NCBI GenBank assembly: GCA_023416335.1
Contig: JAEZHY010000139.1
Location: forward strand, 1-36,900
Direction: 5' to 3'
Length of the DNA stretch: 36,900 bases
Source: Pseudomonadota bacterium
GTDB lineage: Bacteria; Desulfobacterota; Syntrophobacteria; Syntrophobacterales; Syntrophobacteraceae
This document shows positions 9,556 to 17,436 of the stretch, one piece after another. The position numbers were made by a program, and so were the translations under genes. Under the pieces are notes generated by a model. The model worked only from the letters and a program-made list of their open reading frames with translations. It did no database searches and was not told the DNA's origin. Each line of letters opens with the position of its first letter. Positions within the stretch are counted from its first letter, which is position 1.

Positions 9556-11055
9556 ATGTCCTTGCAGGTACAACCATCCAAAAAAGTTCATGAAGTGCCA
9601 CATTTGGAATATGGAATTTTGAAGAATTACATAGATGGAGAGTGGGTAGAGTCGGAGTCCGAAAAGCTCCAGGATGTAATCAACCCCGCAACGGGCGAAG
9701 TCATCGCAAAGGTCCCCCTGTCTACTCCGGCCGAGGTGGAACGGGCAATTACGGCCGCGCAGGAAGCATTCCGGGAATGGAGGGAAACGCCCCCCATCCG
9801 CAGGGCCAGGTATTTTTTTGCTCTGAAAAATCTCCTGGAGGAAAAATTCGAGGACTTGTCCAAGACTCTGGTCCAGGAAATGGGCAAGACCATCGATGAA
9901 GCCAGGGGCGAATTGCGTCGCACTATTGAAGAGGTGGAATGTGCATGCGGAATTCTGACCCTTCTGAAGGGCTACGTGGTAGACGATATCTCTCCCGGAG
10001 TGGAACTCAAGGCAGTGCTCGAACCGCTGGGAGTCTTCTGCATGGTCCCGGCCTACAACTTTCCAGCCATGGTGCCGATGGAATACCTCCCGTACGCGGT
10101 GGCAACCGGAAACACATACATCGTTAAACCCAGCTCCGAAGTCCCCATCTCGCAGGTTAAAATCTTCGAACTGATGCACGAGGCGGGATTTCCACCGGGA
10201 GTCGTCAATCTGGTGCACGGCAGAAGAGATGTTGTCTCCGGTCTGCTCGACCATCCCTATGTCAAGGGGCTCTCGTTTGTCGGGTCCTCAGCGGTTGCAA
10301 AACTCCTCTACCAACAGACCACAAACCACGGCAAACGGGCCCAATGCGCGGGTGGCGCCAAGAACCACGTGGTGGTCATGCCTGATGCCGACCTGGATAA
10401 GACCGTCAAGGCCATGCTCACCTCCTTTTTCGGCTGCGCGGGCCAGAGATGCCTTGCCGGTTCAGTAGCGGTTCCGGTAGGCAATATCTACGAACCGCTC
10501 AAGGAAAAGTTCGTCGCTGCGGCTTCCAAAATTAAAATCGGCTACGGACTCGATGCTGAAACGGAAATGGGTCCGATGGTCTCCAGGGAGCAGATGGAGA
10601 ATGTGGTGCGCTACATCGATAAGGGAATCGCGGAGGGCGCCAGGTTGCTCCTCGACGGCAGAAATTACAAAGTGGAAGGATACCCTGACGGCGCATTCGT
10701 CGGTCCGACCATCTTCGACGAGGTTACCCCGGATATGACCATCGCCAGGGAAGAGATATTTGGGCCCGTCGCCTGCATTATGAAGGCGGACTCGCTGGAC
10801 GAAGCGATTGGTTATATTGAGAAAAGTCAATTCGGGCATTCGGCCGTTATTTTCACATCCAGCGGCAGTGCGGCACGCGAGTTCAGCTACAAGGCGCCTT
10901 GCGGGAATATCGGGATCAACGTAGGGGTTGCCGCCACCCAGGCGTTCTCCACTCTGGGAAGCGTCAAGGACTCGTTCTACGGAGATTTACACGGACGCGC
11001 GGAGTCCGTTATGTTTTTCACGGAACGGAAAATAGTAATTTCGAGGTGGTTTTAG
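9556..11055 (+). CDS. mmsA: CoA-acylating (methylmalonate-semialdehyde-type) aldehyde dehydrogenase
   Basis: This 499-aa aldehyde dehydrogenase superfamily member looks like methylmalonate/malonate-semialdehyde dehydrogenase rather than a hydrolytic ALDH. The catalytic Cys299 sits in GCAGQRCLAGS, the MMSDH signature. Asn168 is in PAYNFPAMVP. The segment AGGAKNHVVV (265-274) lacks the general-base glutamate of hydrolytic ALDHs, as in MMSDH. The C-terminal ESVMFFTERKIVISRWF is also family-like. Such enzymes convert a 3-oxo-acid semialdehyde to an acyl-CoA with NAD and CoA, releasing CO2. ATG 9556 has GGAGG at 9543-9547; TTG 9550 is less likely. Pairing with the HIBADH-like gene at 16227 mirrors mmsA-mmsB. 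The exact substrate may differ. Confidence 0.87.
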   Translation: MSLQVQPSKKVHEVPHLEYGILKNYIDGEWVESESEKLQDVINPATGEVIAKVPLSTPAEVERAITAAQEAFREWRETPPIRRARYFFALKNLLEEKFEDLSKTLVQEMGKTIDEARGELRRTIEEVECACGILTLLKGYVVDDISPGVELKAVLEPLGVFCMVPAYNFPAMVPMEYLPYAVATGNTYIVKPSSEVPISQVKIFELMHEAGFPPGVVNLVHGRRDVVSGLLDHPYVKGLSFVGSSAVAKLLYQQTTNHGKRAQCAGGAKNHVVVMPDADLDKTVKAMLTSFFGCAGQRCLAGSVAVPVGNIYEPLKEKFVAAASKIKIGYGLDAETEMGPMVSREQMENVVRYIDKGIAEGARLLLDGRNYKVEGYPDGAFVGPTIFDEVTPDMTIAREEIFGPVACIMKADSLDEAIGYIEKSQFGHSAVIFTSSGSAAREFSYKAPCGNIGINVGVAATQAFSTLGSVKDSFYGDLHGRAESVMFFTERKIVISRWF

Positions 11056-11057
11056 TC

Positions 11058-11504
11058 ATGGAACTTACCACATTGGGAACCGCGCTCAAGTTCGCTATGG
11101 AGTTGGAGAGCACCGCAATGGAGGTTTTCGATGCTGCTGCGGAAGCTGAATCGAGTCTGGACAGGAAATCGCTGTTCGCCGACCTCTCGGCCTCCAGTGC
11201 CGACCGCAAAGCCAAAGTCGAAAAACTCTATAACGAAAACATCTACTCGGACATGGACACCGGCATATTCGAGCCGCTTCAACCTATGAGTGGCGGAGCG
11301 TATGCGGTACGTCCGGAATCGTCTGTCACCACGCCGGCTTTCATAATAGAATCCATTGAGATGGAGCGAAAGAGCGGTCAGTTCTATTCGGATTTGGCCG
11401 CCCAATTCAAAACTCGCAGGAGGAGTATTGCCAAGGGCCTGGAAAAGATGGCCGCAGACAACGGAAACAGGAAGAAGAGGCTGGAAATGCTGAAACATCT
11501 CTAA
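11058..11504 (+). CDS. ferritin-like (rubrerythrin-type) protein with degenerate metal motifs
   Basis: This 148-aa all-helical protein starts 2 nt after the ALDH stop (GAGGTGG at 11043-11049). Helix 1 (LKFAMELESTAMEVFDAAAE) and helix 3 (IIESIEMERKSGQFYSDLA) follow the rubrerythrin pattern with their ExxE-like acidic residues. In helices 2 and 4, where rubrerythrins have ExxH, this protein has SADRKAKVEKL and ADNGNRKKRLE, so the usual di-iron ligands appear lost. No rubredoxin CxxC domain is present. It is therefore probably not a peroxidase. A structural or assembly role beside ALDH or AOR is a guess. The frame is open upstream into the ALDH gene but that part is not protein-like. Confidence 0.75.
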   Translation: MELTTLGTALKFAMELESTAMEVFDAAAEAESSLDRKSLFADLSASSADRKAKVEKLYNENIYSDMDTGIFEPLQPMSGGAYAVRPESSVTTPAFIIESIEMERKSGQFYSDLAAQFKTRRRSIAKGLEKMAADNGNRKKRLEMLKHL

Positions 11505-11560
11505 ACCATCAAATGATGTGTGAGCCGGACAAGTTCTTCCGCGCTCGGGGAGGTCAGGGA

Positions 11561-12109
11561 ATGTCACATACCTGCCACGCCGTCAGTCAAGCAGAAGGTG
11601 CAGTCCTATCAGGAGGTCTGACTCGAATTGTGAGGGCCGTTTCAAAAATCAGCTTTTACTTGGGAGCAGCCCTTCTGATCATAATAATGTTTATGGTTAC
11701 CGTTGATTCCACCGGAAGATTCATTTTCAACAAGCCAATCCTCGGGACCCTGGAGATGACGGAGTTCCTTCTGGCGGGTGCGGTCCTCCTCGGGCTGGCC
11801 CATACTCAGCACATCGGCGCAAATGTAATGGTGGAGCTTTTCTACGATCGATTTTCGCCGCCTTTGCAAAATATCCAGAGAATCTTTTCTCACCTGGTGG
11901 GAGCCGTCTTTTTTGCTTTCGTAACCTGGCACAGCGGCGTTTACGCGCTGGACGGCATGCAAGATCACCTGACTTCCGACCTCCTGCAGATTCCCGCCTG
12001 GCCGTTTCTTTTTTTTGCCCCCATCGGATGTGCTCTGTTGACCTTGGAACTGATCATCGAAACCTTTGAGGACATCCGTGAATATCAGCAGGGTCGTGTA
12101 AAGGGGTAA
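11561..12109 (+). CDS. TRAP transporter small permease (DctQ family)
   Basis: This 182-aa membrane protein has four hydrophobic segments: FYLGAALLIIIMFMVTV, MTEFLLAGAVLLGLAH, LVGAVFFAFVTWHSGVYAL and WPFLFFAPIGCALLTLELII. The conserved DctQ-type residues D-x-x-GR-x-x-F and the P-x-W-P-x pattern near the third loop are present. ATG 11561 is preceded by GGGGAGG (11547-11553), better than the upstream ATG at 11513. It ends 4 nt before the large permease, with which it forms the sodium-coupled transporter. Confidence 0.93.
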   Translation: MSHTCHAVSQAEGAVLSGGLTRIVRAVSKISFYLGAALLIIIMFMVTVDSTGRFIFNKPILGTLEMTEFLLAGAVLLGLAHTQHIGANVMVELFYDRFSPPLQNIQRIFSHLVGAVFFAFVTWHSGVYALDGMQDHLTSDLLQIPAWPFLFFAPIGCALLTLELIIETFEDIREYQQGRVKG

Positions 12110-12113
12110 TCTC

Positions 12114-13415
12114 ATGACGGGAATCGAGATCGGCATTTTAGGAATAGCGGCAATGCTCGTGCTGATGGCGTTGGGGCTGCCCATAGCCCTTTGTTTCGGC
12201 ACAGTCGGGTTCGTGGGGATGATCGTCCTGAAGGGGATGGGCGCTGCGGCAGGAGTAGCGGGACTGACACCATATATGTGGGCTTCCCATTATGTTTTGA
12301 TGTCCATACCACTGTTCGTGCTTATGGGGTTTTTCGCATTCCACGCGGGGATCAGCAAAGACCTTTATGAATGCGCCCATAAGTGGATCGGCCATGTTCC
12401 GGGAGGACTCGCCGTGTCCACGATTATTGGGTGTGCCGGATTTGCGGCGACATCGGGGGCGAGCCTGGCATGCTCGGGTGCCATGGGCGCGGTCGCGATA
12501 CCCGAGATGGTCAAGCACGGGTATGCGAAGTCGTTGGCAACCGGCTGCGTAGCCGCCGGCGGCACGCTGGGGATATTAATACCCCCGAGCATCGCGATGA
12601 TCATCTACGGCACGATCTGTGAAGTATCCATCAGCAAGCTGTTCATAGCAGGTATTCTACCCGGCCTTGTAATGACTGCTGCATATATCATTGCGTTACT
12701 CATACAGGTCAGTATGAATCCCGAGCTTGGCCCGCGCGGTCCGCGCTATGGCTGGAAAGACAAGCTCATCGCGCTCAAGGGCATATGGATGATGAGCGTT
12801 CTTTTCCTGCTGCTCATAGCGGGGATCTTCGTCGGAGCTTTCACTCCAACAGAAGGCGCAGCAGTGGGCGCATTCGGGGCATTCGCTTTTACCGCGATGC
12901 GGGGTCGGTTGAACAGGGAGGTCATAGTGGCCTCCCTGCGCGAGTCCGGCAAAACCACCTGCATGATCTTCATTCTCTATATAACTGCAATGATGTTCAT
13001 GAGCTTCCTGGCTCTTACAGGGTTGCCGTACGCGCTGGCTGAAACCGTAAAATCCCTCAATGTCCCCCCACTGGGGATACTCACGGCTATTCTCCTGATA
13101 TATGTCATACTGGGTATGCTCATGGACGCAATCAGCATGCTTGTGCTTACCCTGCCGATTTTCTTTCCCATCATTACAGGCCTGGGGTATGACCCGATCT
13201 GGTTTGGAATAATAATTGTCATTATGACCGAACTCGCGCTGATAACCCCACCTGTAGGGCTGAACGTCTTCGTGCTGAGGGGCGTGACCGATCTGCCGCT
13301 TTATGGAATATTCAGGGGCATCATTCCTTTCGCCATTGCCGATTTGGGAGTTCTGATAATCCTGATAGCTTTCCCTCAGATTGCTACCATTCTCGTCCAA
13401 CTGATGTCTGGGTAA
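12114..13415 (+). CDS. TRAP transporter large permease (DctM family)
   Basis: This 433-aa protein is very hydrophobic with about a dozen membrane segments. Typical DctM sequences are LPIALCFGTVGFVG near the N-terminus, SIPLFVLMGFFAFHAGI, AATSGASLACSGAMGAVAIPEM, the hairpin GTLGILIPPSIAMIIYG, FTPTEGAAVGAFGAF and GMLMDAISMLVLTLPIFFPI. It is the catalytic membrane component that moves the carboxylate across the inner membrane with sodium. It works with the DctQ protein just upstream and the DctP protein at 7669. Start ATG 12114 follows the dctQ stop by 4 nt, indicating coupled translation. Confidence 0.96.
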   Translation: MTGIEIGILGIAAMLVLMALGLPIALCFGTVGFVGMIVLKGMGAAAGVAGLTPYMWASHYVLMSIPLFVLMGFFAFHAGISKDLYECAHKWIGHVPGGLAVSTIIGCAGFAATSGASLACSGAMGAVAIPEMVKHGYAKSLATGCVAAGGTLGILIPPSIAMIIYGTICEVSISKLFIAGILPGLVMTAAYIIALLIQVSMNPELGPRGPRYGWKDKLIALKGIWMMSVLFLLLIAGIFVGAFTPTEGAAVGAFGAFAFTAMRGRLNREVIVASLRESGKTTCMIFILYITAMMFMSFLALTGLPYALAETVKSLNVPPLGILTAILLIYVILGMLMDAISMLVLTLPIFFPIITGLGYDPIWFGIIIVIMTELALITPPVGLNVFVLRGVTDLPLYGIFRGIIPFAIADLGVLIILIAFPQIATILVQLMSG

Positions 13416-13441
13416 GGATGAGAACTGTAACCGGAGCAGGT

Positions 13442-15157
13442 ATGAAGAGAATACTCAGAATCGATACGAACAAACGCTGCTGCGAACTGATGCCGCTGCC
13501 GGCCGAATACGAACGGTTGGGTGGAAGGGGCCTCACAAGCACGCTTGTGTACCGGGAAGTGGAACCTGCTTGCCACCCGCTTGGAGCGCGCAATAAGCTC
13601 GTGATCGCACCGGGCATCCTGGCTGCGACGGTTTCGCCCTGTTCACAAAGGATATCTGTCGGGAGTAAAAGCCCTCTCACCGGAGGTATCAAGGAGGCCA
13701 ACGCAGGTGGAATCGCGGCTCAGAAGATAGCCCGTCTCGGAATGGCGGCGATTGTTTTGGAGGGAAAACCCGCGAATGAAAGAATGTACGTGGTGCACCT
13801 TTCCAAATCCGGAAGTCGCCTCGATGACGCCTCGGATCTGAAGGGGCTGGGCAACTACGACGTGGTGCAAAAACTGAGGGAAAGGTATGGCCGTCATGTC
13901 GGAATCATCTCGATAGGGCAGGCTGGCGAGATGCGGATGTGTTCGGCAACCGTAGCCGTAACGGACAAAGATGGGCGACCGGCGCGGCATGCGGCTCGCG
14001 GCGGCCTCGGTGCCGTGATGGGGTCGAAAGGAATCAAGGCCGTTGTGGTAGATGATGAAGGTGCCCCAAAGGTAGTCAAGGCGGCCGAACAGAAAGAGTT
14101 CAAGGCCGCTGCAAAGGGTTTTGCCGAAGAAATCCGCGAGCGGCCGCGTGTAAAGAACCGTCTCGGTAAATACGGCACGGCCGGTCTTTTGGGCTTTACA
14201 AGTGAAGTAAATTCCCTGCCGACCAGGAACTTCCAGACCGGCCAGTTCGAAGGGGTGGAACTGATAGGAGGCGATGCGGTCGTTGAGCGAATCGATGCGA
14301 GAGGGGGGAAGCGGGGCCATAGCTGCTACGCCGGGTGTGTCGTTTCCTGCTCGAACGTTTATCACGATAAAGAAGGAAAGTACCTTACCTCATCTTTCGA
14401 ATACGAGACTCTCGGCATGCTGGGGTCCAATTGCGGCATCGACGATGTTGACGTAATTGCAACCCTGGATCGCCTCTGTGACGATTACGGGGTCGATACA
14501 ATCGAAATCGGGGGCGCCATTGGTGTAGCAATGGAGGCCGGCGTGATTCCATTCGGTGATGGACCGGGAATCATCGGTCTCCTGCATGAAATTGGTGCGG
14601 GCACCCCGCTGGGGCGGGTCCTGGGATGTGGGGTGGCGGTTACCGGAAGAGTCTACGGCATGACCCGGGTGCCCGCCATCAAGGGGCAGGGACTTCCGGC
14701 CTGGGACCCGAGGACGGCTCTGGCGACCGGAGTGACATTCGTAACATCCCCGCAGGGCGCCGACCATACGGCAGGGCGGCTGACCGGCATAACCGAGTTC
14801 GGAAAGTTCGATCAGGGAGAAATAGCGGCTCTTTCCAGGGACCTCCAGATTATGGCCTGCGCCTATGACTCTGTGGGGCTCTGCCATTTTGCAGACGGTA
14901 CGCCCGAAACGGCTGTCTGGCTTGCCAAGCTGCTCGAGGCATACTTCGGGGAACCGTACACTACCGAGGACGTTCTCGCGCTGGGCAGAAAAGTCCTGCA
15001 AAACGAACTAAGGTTCAATATCGCTGCCGGGATACCAGAGACGGAAGACAGGCTGCCCGAGTTCATGATCGACGAGGCTTTGCCTCCGACTCAGTCCCAT
15101 TTTACTGTCCCGATGGACGAGATAAAGGAGGTCTTTGACTCTCTTCGAAAAAAATAG
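13442..15157 (+). CDS. aldehyde:ferredoxin oxidoreductase family protein, divergent subfamily (AOR-2)
   Basis: This 571-aa AOR-family protein is clearly distinct from AOR-1. The pterin-binding half includes RLGGRGLTSTLVYREVEP and SVGSKSPLTGGIKEANAGG. Its cluster ligands are spaced Cys295-x3-Cys299-x3-Cys303 (SCYAGCVVSCSNVYHD) instead of CxxCxxxC, with a fourth at Cys481 (DSVGLCHFAD). This spacing occurs in a known branch of AOR-like proteins of undefined substrate. ATG 13442 follows GGAGCAGG (13433-13440); ATG 13418 is possible but gives eight non-family residues. It could act on a different aldehyde or in the opposite direction from AOR-1. Confidence 0.92.
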   Translation: MKRILRIDTNKRCCELMPLPAEYERLGGRGLTSTLVYREVEPACHPLGARNKLVIAPGILAATVSPCSQRISVGSKSPLTGGIKEANAGGIAAQKIARLGMAAIVLEGKPANERMYVVHLSKSGSRLDDASDLKGLGNYDVVQKLRERYGRHVGIISIGQAGEMRMCSATVAVTDKDGRPARHAARGGLGAVMGSKGIKAVVVDDEGAPKVVKAAEQKEFKAAAKGFAEEIRERPRVKNRLGKYGTAGLLGFTSEVNSLPTRNFQTGQFEGVELIGGDAVVERIDARGGKRGHSCYAGCVVSCSNVYHDKEGKYLTSSFEYETLGMLGSNCGIDDVDVIATLDRLCDDYGVDTIEIGGAIGVAMEAGVIPFGDGPGIIGLLHEIGAGTPLGRVLGCGVAVTGRVYGMTRVPAIKGQGLPAWDPRTALATGVTFVTSPQGADHTAGRLTGITEFGKFDQGEIAALSRDLQIMACAYDSVGLCHFADGTPETAVWLAKLLEAYFGEPYTTEDVLALGRKVLQNELRFNIAAGIPETEDRLPEFMIDEALPPTQSHFTVPMDEIKEVFDSLRKK

Positions 15158-15202
15158 CAGTCTTTTGCTTGCCCATTATTCAATTCAGACCGGAGGGAAA
15201 AT

Positions 15203-15445
15203 TTGCAGGTTCTCGTGAAATTGTTCGGCTGTTTTCGAGCCTTTTTCCCACCTGGTACCGGCCCCCCATCTTTTCTAATGGACCTGGAGGAAGGGGCCAT
15301 GGTGCGCGACATCCTTGCCCGCTTGAGAATTCCCGAAAGGGAGCCCAGGGAAATAATCTGTAATCACCGGCTGGGATTGCCCGAGCAAGTCCTTGAGGAC
15401 GGGGATACAGTGGCTATCTTCCCGCCTCTGGCTGGCGGAGGGTAG
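15203..15445 (+). CDS. MoaD/ThiS-like sulfur-carrier protein
   Basis: This 80-aa protein with a ubiquitin-like pattern ends in PPLAGGG, giving the C-terminal Gly-Gly needed for adenylation and thiocarboxylation. The middle part VRDILARLRIP and the end VLEDGDTVAIFPPLAGG are MoaD-like. MoaD supplies sulfur for the dithiolene of molybdopterin, used by both AORs here. Start is TTG at 15203 with GGAGGG at 15192-15197, the best-spaced choice. It is 8 nt before an E1-like enzyme gene, its natural partner. It may be a dedicated copy for tungstopterin; whether the genome has a second moaD cannot be seen. Confidence 0.88.
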   Translation: MQVLVKLFGCFRAFFPPGTGPPSFLMDLEEGAMVRDILARLRIPEREPREIICNHRLGLPEQVLEDGDTVAIFPPLAGGG

Positions 15446-15453
15446 CCGGACGG

Positions 15454-16200
15454 ATGTGGGGGGCACAAATGTTCAGCGATGACGATCTGCTGAGATATCA
15501 CCGACAACTGATAATTGATGGCTGGGGCGTGCAGGGCCAGGAAAAGCTGAAAAGGTCGGTCGTTTTCGTGGCCGGCGCGGGAGGGCTTGGTTGTGCGGCC
15601 ATGATCTATCTCGCTTGCGCCGGGGTGGGGACCCTGAGGATATGTGATTGCGATATTGTTGAACTTTCCAATTTGAACCGCCAGTTTCTTCACTCCCATA
15701 GGGATATCGGTCTCTCCAAGGTTGTTTCCGCGGAAACGGCTCTGTACAGGGTCAATCCGAAAACCACTGTCTTCACATTAAACCGGAGAATCGATCGCTC
15801 CAGCGCAAAGACCCTGATCAGGGGCACGGATTTGATTCTGGACTGCCTTGACAACTGGGAAACCAGGTTCGTGTTGAACGAGGCGGCGGTTTCATTGCGT
15901 ATTCCCATGATTCATGCCGGGGTTTCGGGCTTTCGCGGCAATCTCGCGTTTCTTTCTCCCCCTGAGACCCCTTGCCTCGCCTGTTTTTGCCGGCATCCGC
16001 CACCTCAGTCTATCCCTCCCATCGTGGGTTGCACAGCTGGAACCCTGGGCGCAATCCAGGCAACGGAAGCTTTGAAGTTCCTGACCGGCGTAGGGCGTGT
16101 GCTCAAAAACCATCTGCTTTTTTTTGACGGCATTCACATGAAGTTGGAAGAGATGGAACTGCGGAAGGACCCGGACTGCCCTGTCTGCGGCAAGATGTGA
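15454..16200 (+). CDS. MoeB/ThiF-family adenylyltransferase (E1-like)
   Basis: This 248-aa E1-like enzyme should adenylate the C-terminal glycine of the neighbouring MoaD-like protein. It has the nucleotide-binding motif VVFVAGAGGLGCAAM, then DCDIVELSNLNRQFLH and DCLDNWETRFVLNEA, and two zinc-binding CxxC pairs, CLAC (about residue 175) and CPVC at the C-terminus. The segment GCTAGTLGAIQATEALKFLTG is typical. Start: ATG 15454 is used; ATG 15469 (MFSDDDLLRYHRQ), preceded by a G-rich stretch, is equally plausible and closer to family N-termini. There is no rhodanese domain. Confidence 0.9.
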   Translation: MWGAQMFSDDDLLRYHRQLIIDGWGVQGQEKLKRSVVFVAGAGGLGCAAMIYLACAGVGTLRICDCDIVELSNLNRQFLHSHRDIGLSKVVSAETALYRVNPKTTVFTLNRRIDRSSAKTLIRGTDLILDCLDNWETRFVLNEAAVSLRIPMIHAGVSGFRGNLAFLSPPETPCLACFCRHPPPQSIPPIVGCTAGTLGAIQATEALKFLTGVGRVLKNHLLFFDGIHMKLEEMELRKDPDCPVCGKM

Positions 16201-16226
16201 ACACTTTGAAGAAGCTGAAGGCAATT

Positions 16227-17210
16227 ATGGAAAAACTTCATAATATCGGATTTGTCGGACTCGGAAACATGGGTTGGCCAATGGCATCGCGCCTCGTGCA
16301 TGCCGGGCTCGAGTTGACGGTTTTCGACATGGATTCCCAAAAACAGCGAAAGTTCGTTGAAGAGCATGGGTGTATCGGGGCGGCATCTCTTGTGCAAGTC
16401 GGCGAAAACGTCCAGTTGACAATAACCATGCTGCCCGACTCAAAATCCGTACGCCGCGCAGTGATGGGGAACGGCGGGGAGTCCGGCCTGTCGAGTTCCA
16501 TGGCACCGGGAACGATTCTGGTCGACATGAGTTCGTCATCTCCAGGTGCGACTCGAGATCTTGGAGCTGAATTAAGCCATTTTGGGATTGTTCTCCTCGA
16601 TGCCCCTGTCTCAGGTGGGGTAGCTAAGGCCAGAGATGGCACACTGGCCATAATGGCGGGAGGGGATCAGGTTATTATCGAAAGATGCATGGCCATTTTC
16701 AAGGCCCTGGGCAACAAGATCTTCTACACGGGCCAACTCGGGACCGGGCATGCAGCAAAGGCCCTGAACAATATGTGCTCCGCGGCCGGCCTGATCGCGG
16801 CCGCGGAGGTTTTGCTTGTTGGGAAAAAGTTCGGCCTGGCTGCGGACGTCATGCTCCAGGTACTAAACTCCTCAACAGGCCGCAACAACAGCACTGAAAA
16901 CAAGTTCGGGAATTTCATAATTCCTCGCTTGTTTAATTCCGGGTTTTCCCTGGAGTTGATGCTCAAGGATCTCACAACTGCGGTGGAAATGGCGAGGGAG
17001 ACCCAAACGACTTTCATTCTAAGCTCGGTTTGCAGGGAACTCTGGGCGGCAGCTTATGCCGCACTTGGTCGGGACCTCGACCACACAGAGGTTGTTCGAT
17101 GGCTTGAGGACTTGTCGCATACCGTCCTTTCGCATGCGGACGAGTGCCCGCGAGCGGATGAGCAGGCAATGATCGACACTGCGGGACCCGGTAATAGGCT
17201 GAGTTCGTAA
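16227..17210 (+). CDS. 3-hydroxyisobutyrate dehydrogenase-like (beta-hydroxyacid) dehydrogenase
   Basis: This 327-aa NAD(P)-dependent oxidoreductase has an N-terminal Rossmann motif GFVGLGNMGWPMA (8-20), the substrate signature DAPVSGGVAKARDGTLAIMAGG (about 125-146) and the catalytic lysine Lys178 in GTGHAAKALNN. These define the beta-hydroxyacid dehydrogenase family, which covers 3-hydroxyisobutyrate, tartronate-semialdehyde, 3-hydroxypropionate and sulfolactaldehyde enzymes. It is about 30 residues longer than most. ATG 16227 with GAAGG before it is chosen over GTG 16197, which overlaps the preceding stop. As last gene of the operon it would make a semialdehyde for the MMSDH-like enzyme at 9556, or reduce one. 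Confidence 0.9.
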   Translation: MEKLHNIGFVGLGNMGWPMASRLVHAGLELTVFDMDSQKQRKFVEEHGCIGAASLVQVGENVQLTITMLPDSKSVRRAVMGNGGESGLSSSMAPGTILVDMSSSSPGATRDLGAELSHFGIVLLDAPVSGGVAKARDGTLAIMAGGDQVIIERCMAIFKALGNKIFYTGQLGTGHAAKALNNMCSAAGLIAAAEVLLVGKKFGLAADVMLQVLNSSTGRNNSTENKFGNFIIPRLFNSGFSLELMLKDLTTAVEMARETQTTFILSSVCRELWAAAYAALGRDLDHTEVVRWLEDLSHTVLSHADECPRADEQAMIDTAGPGNRLSS

Positions 17211-17311
17211 CGAATCTCTCCTTATGAATAGGAATCTTGGCACCCCGAAAATTGCCATCTGGAGCATTCATTCACCAAATTGACCGAAGTCTGGCCGCAC
17301 TACTATTTATA

Positions 17312-17363
17312 TTGACAAACAAAACCTGCTTGATAGCCTGCTATTTGCGAACATAATTGTTCG
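17312..17363 (+). promoter_or_regulatory. promoter and inverted repeat before the secreted-protein gene
   Basis: TTGACA (17312-17317) and TAGCCT (17334-17339) are spaced by 16 nt. Just downstream lies a perfect inverted repeat CGAACA-TAAT-TGTTCG (17348-17363), followed by a smaller one CGTT-TCCG-AACG (17362-17373). The position over the start of transcription suggests an operator. It resembles a Gram-positive LexA box but its spacer is two bases too long, so I do not call it one. Confidence 0.5.
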
Positions 17364-17436
17364 TTTCCGAACGTCTGTTTTCAAGTTTTGTACGGGGCCA
17401 AACACAAACAGATTATTCATTAAACGGAGGTTCGCC

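Noticed and set aside
17348..17363. LexA (SOS) box CGAAC...GTTCG
   Set aside because: The spacer is six bases instead of four and the downstream gene is not an SOS gene; kept only as an unnamed inverted repeat.
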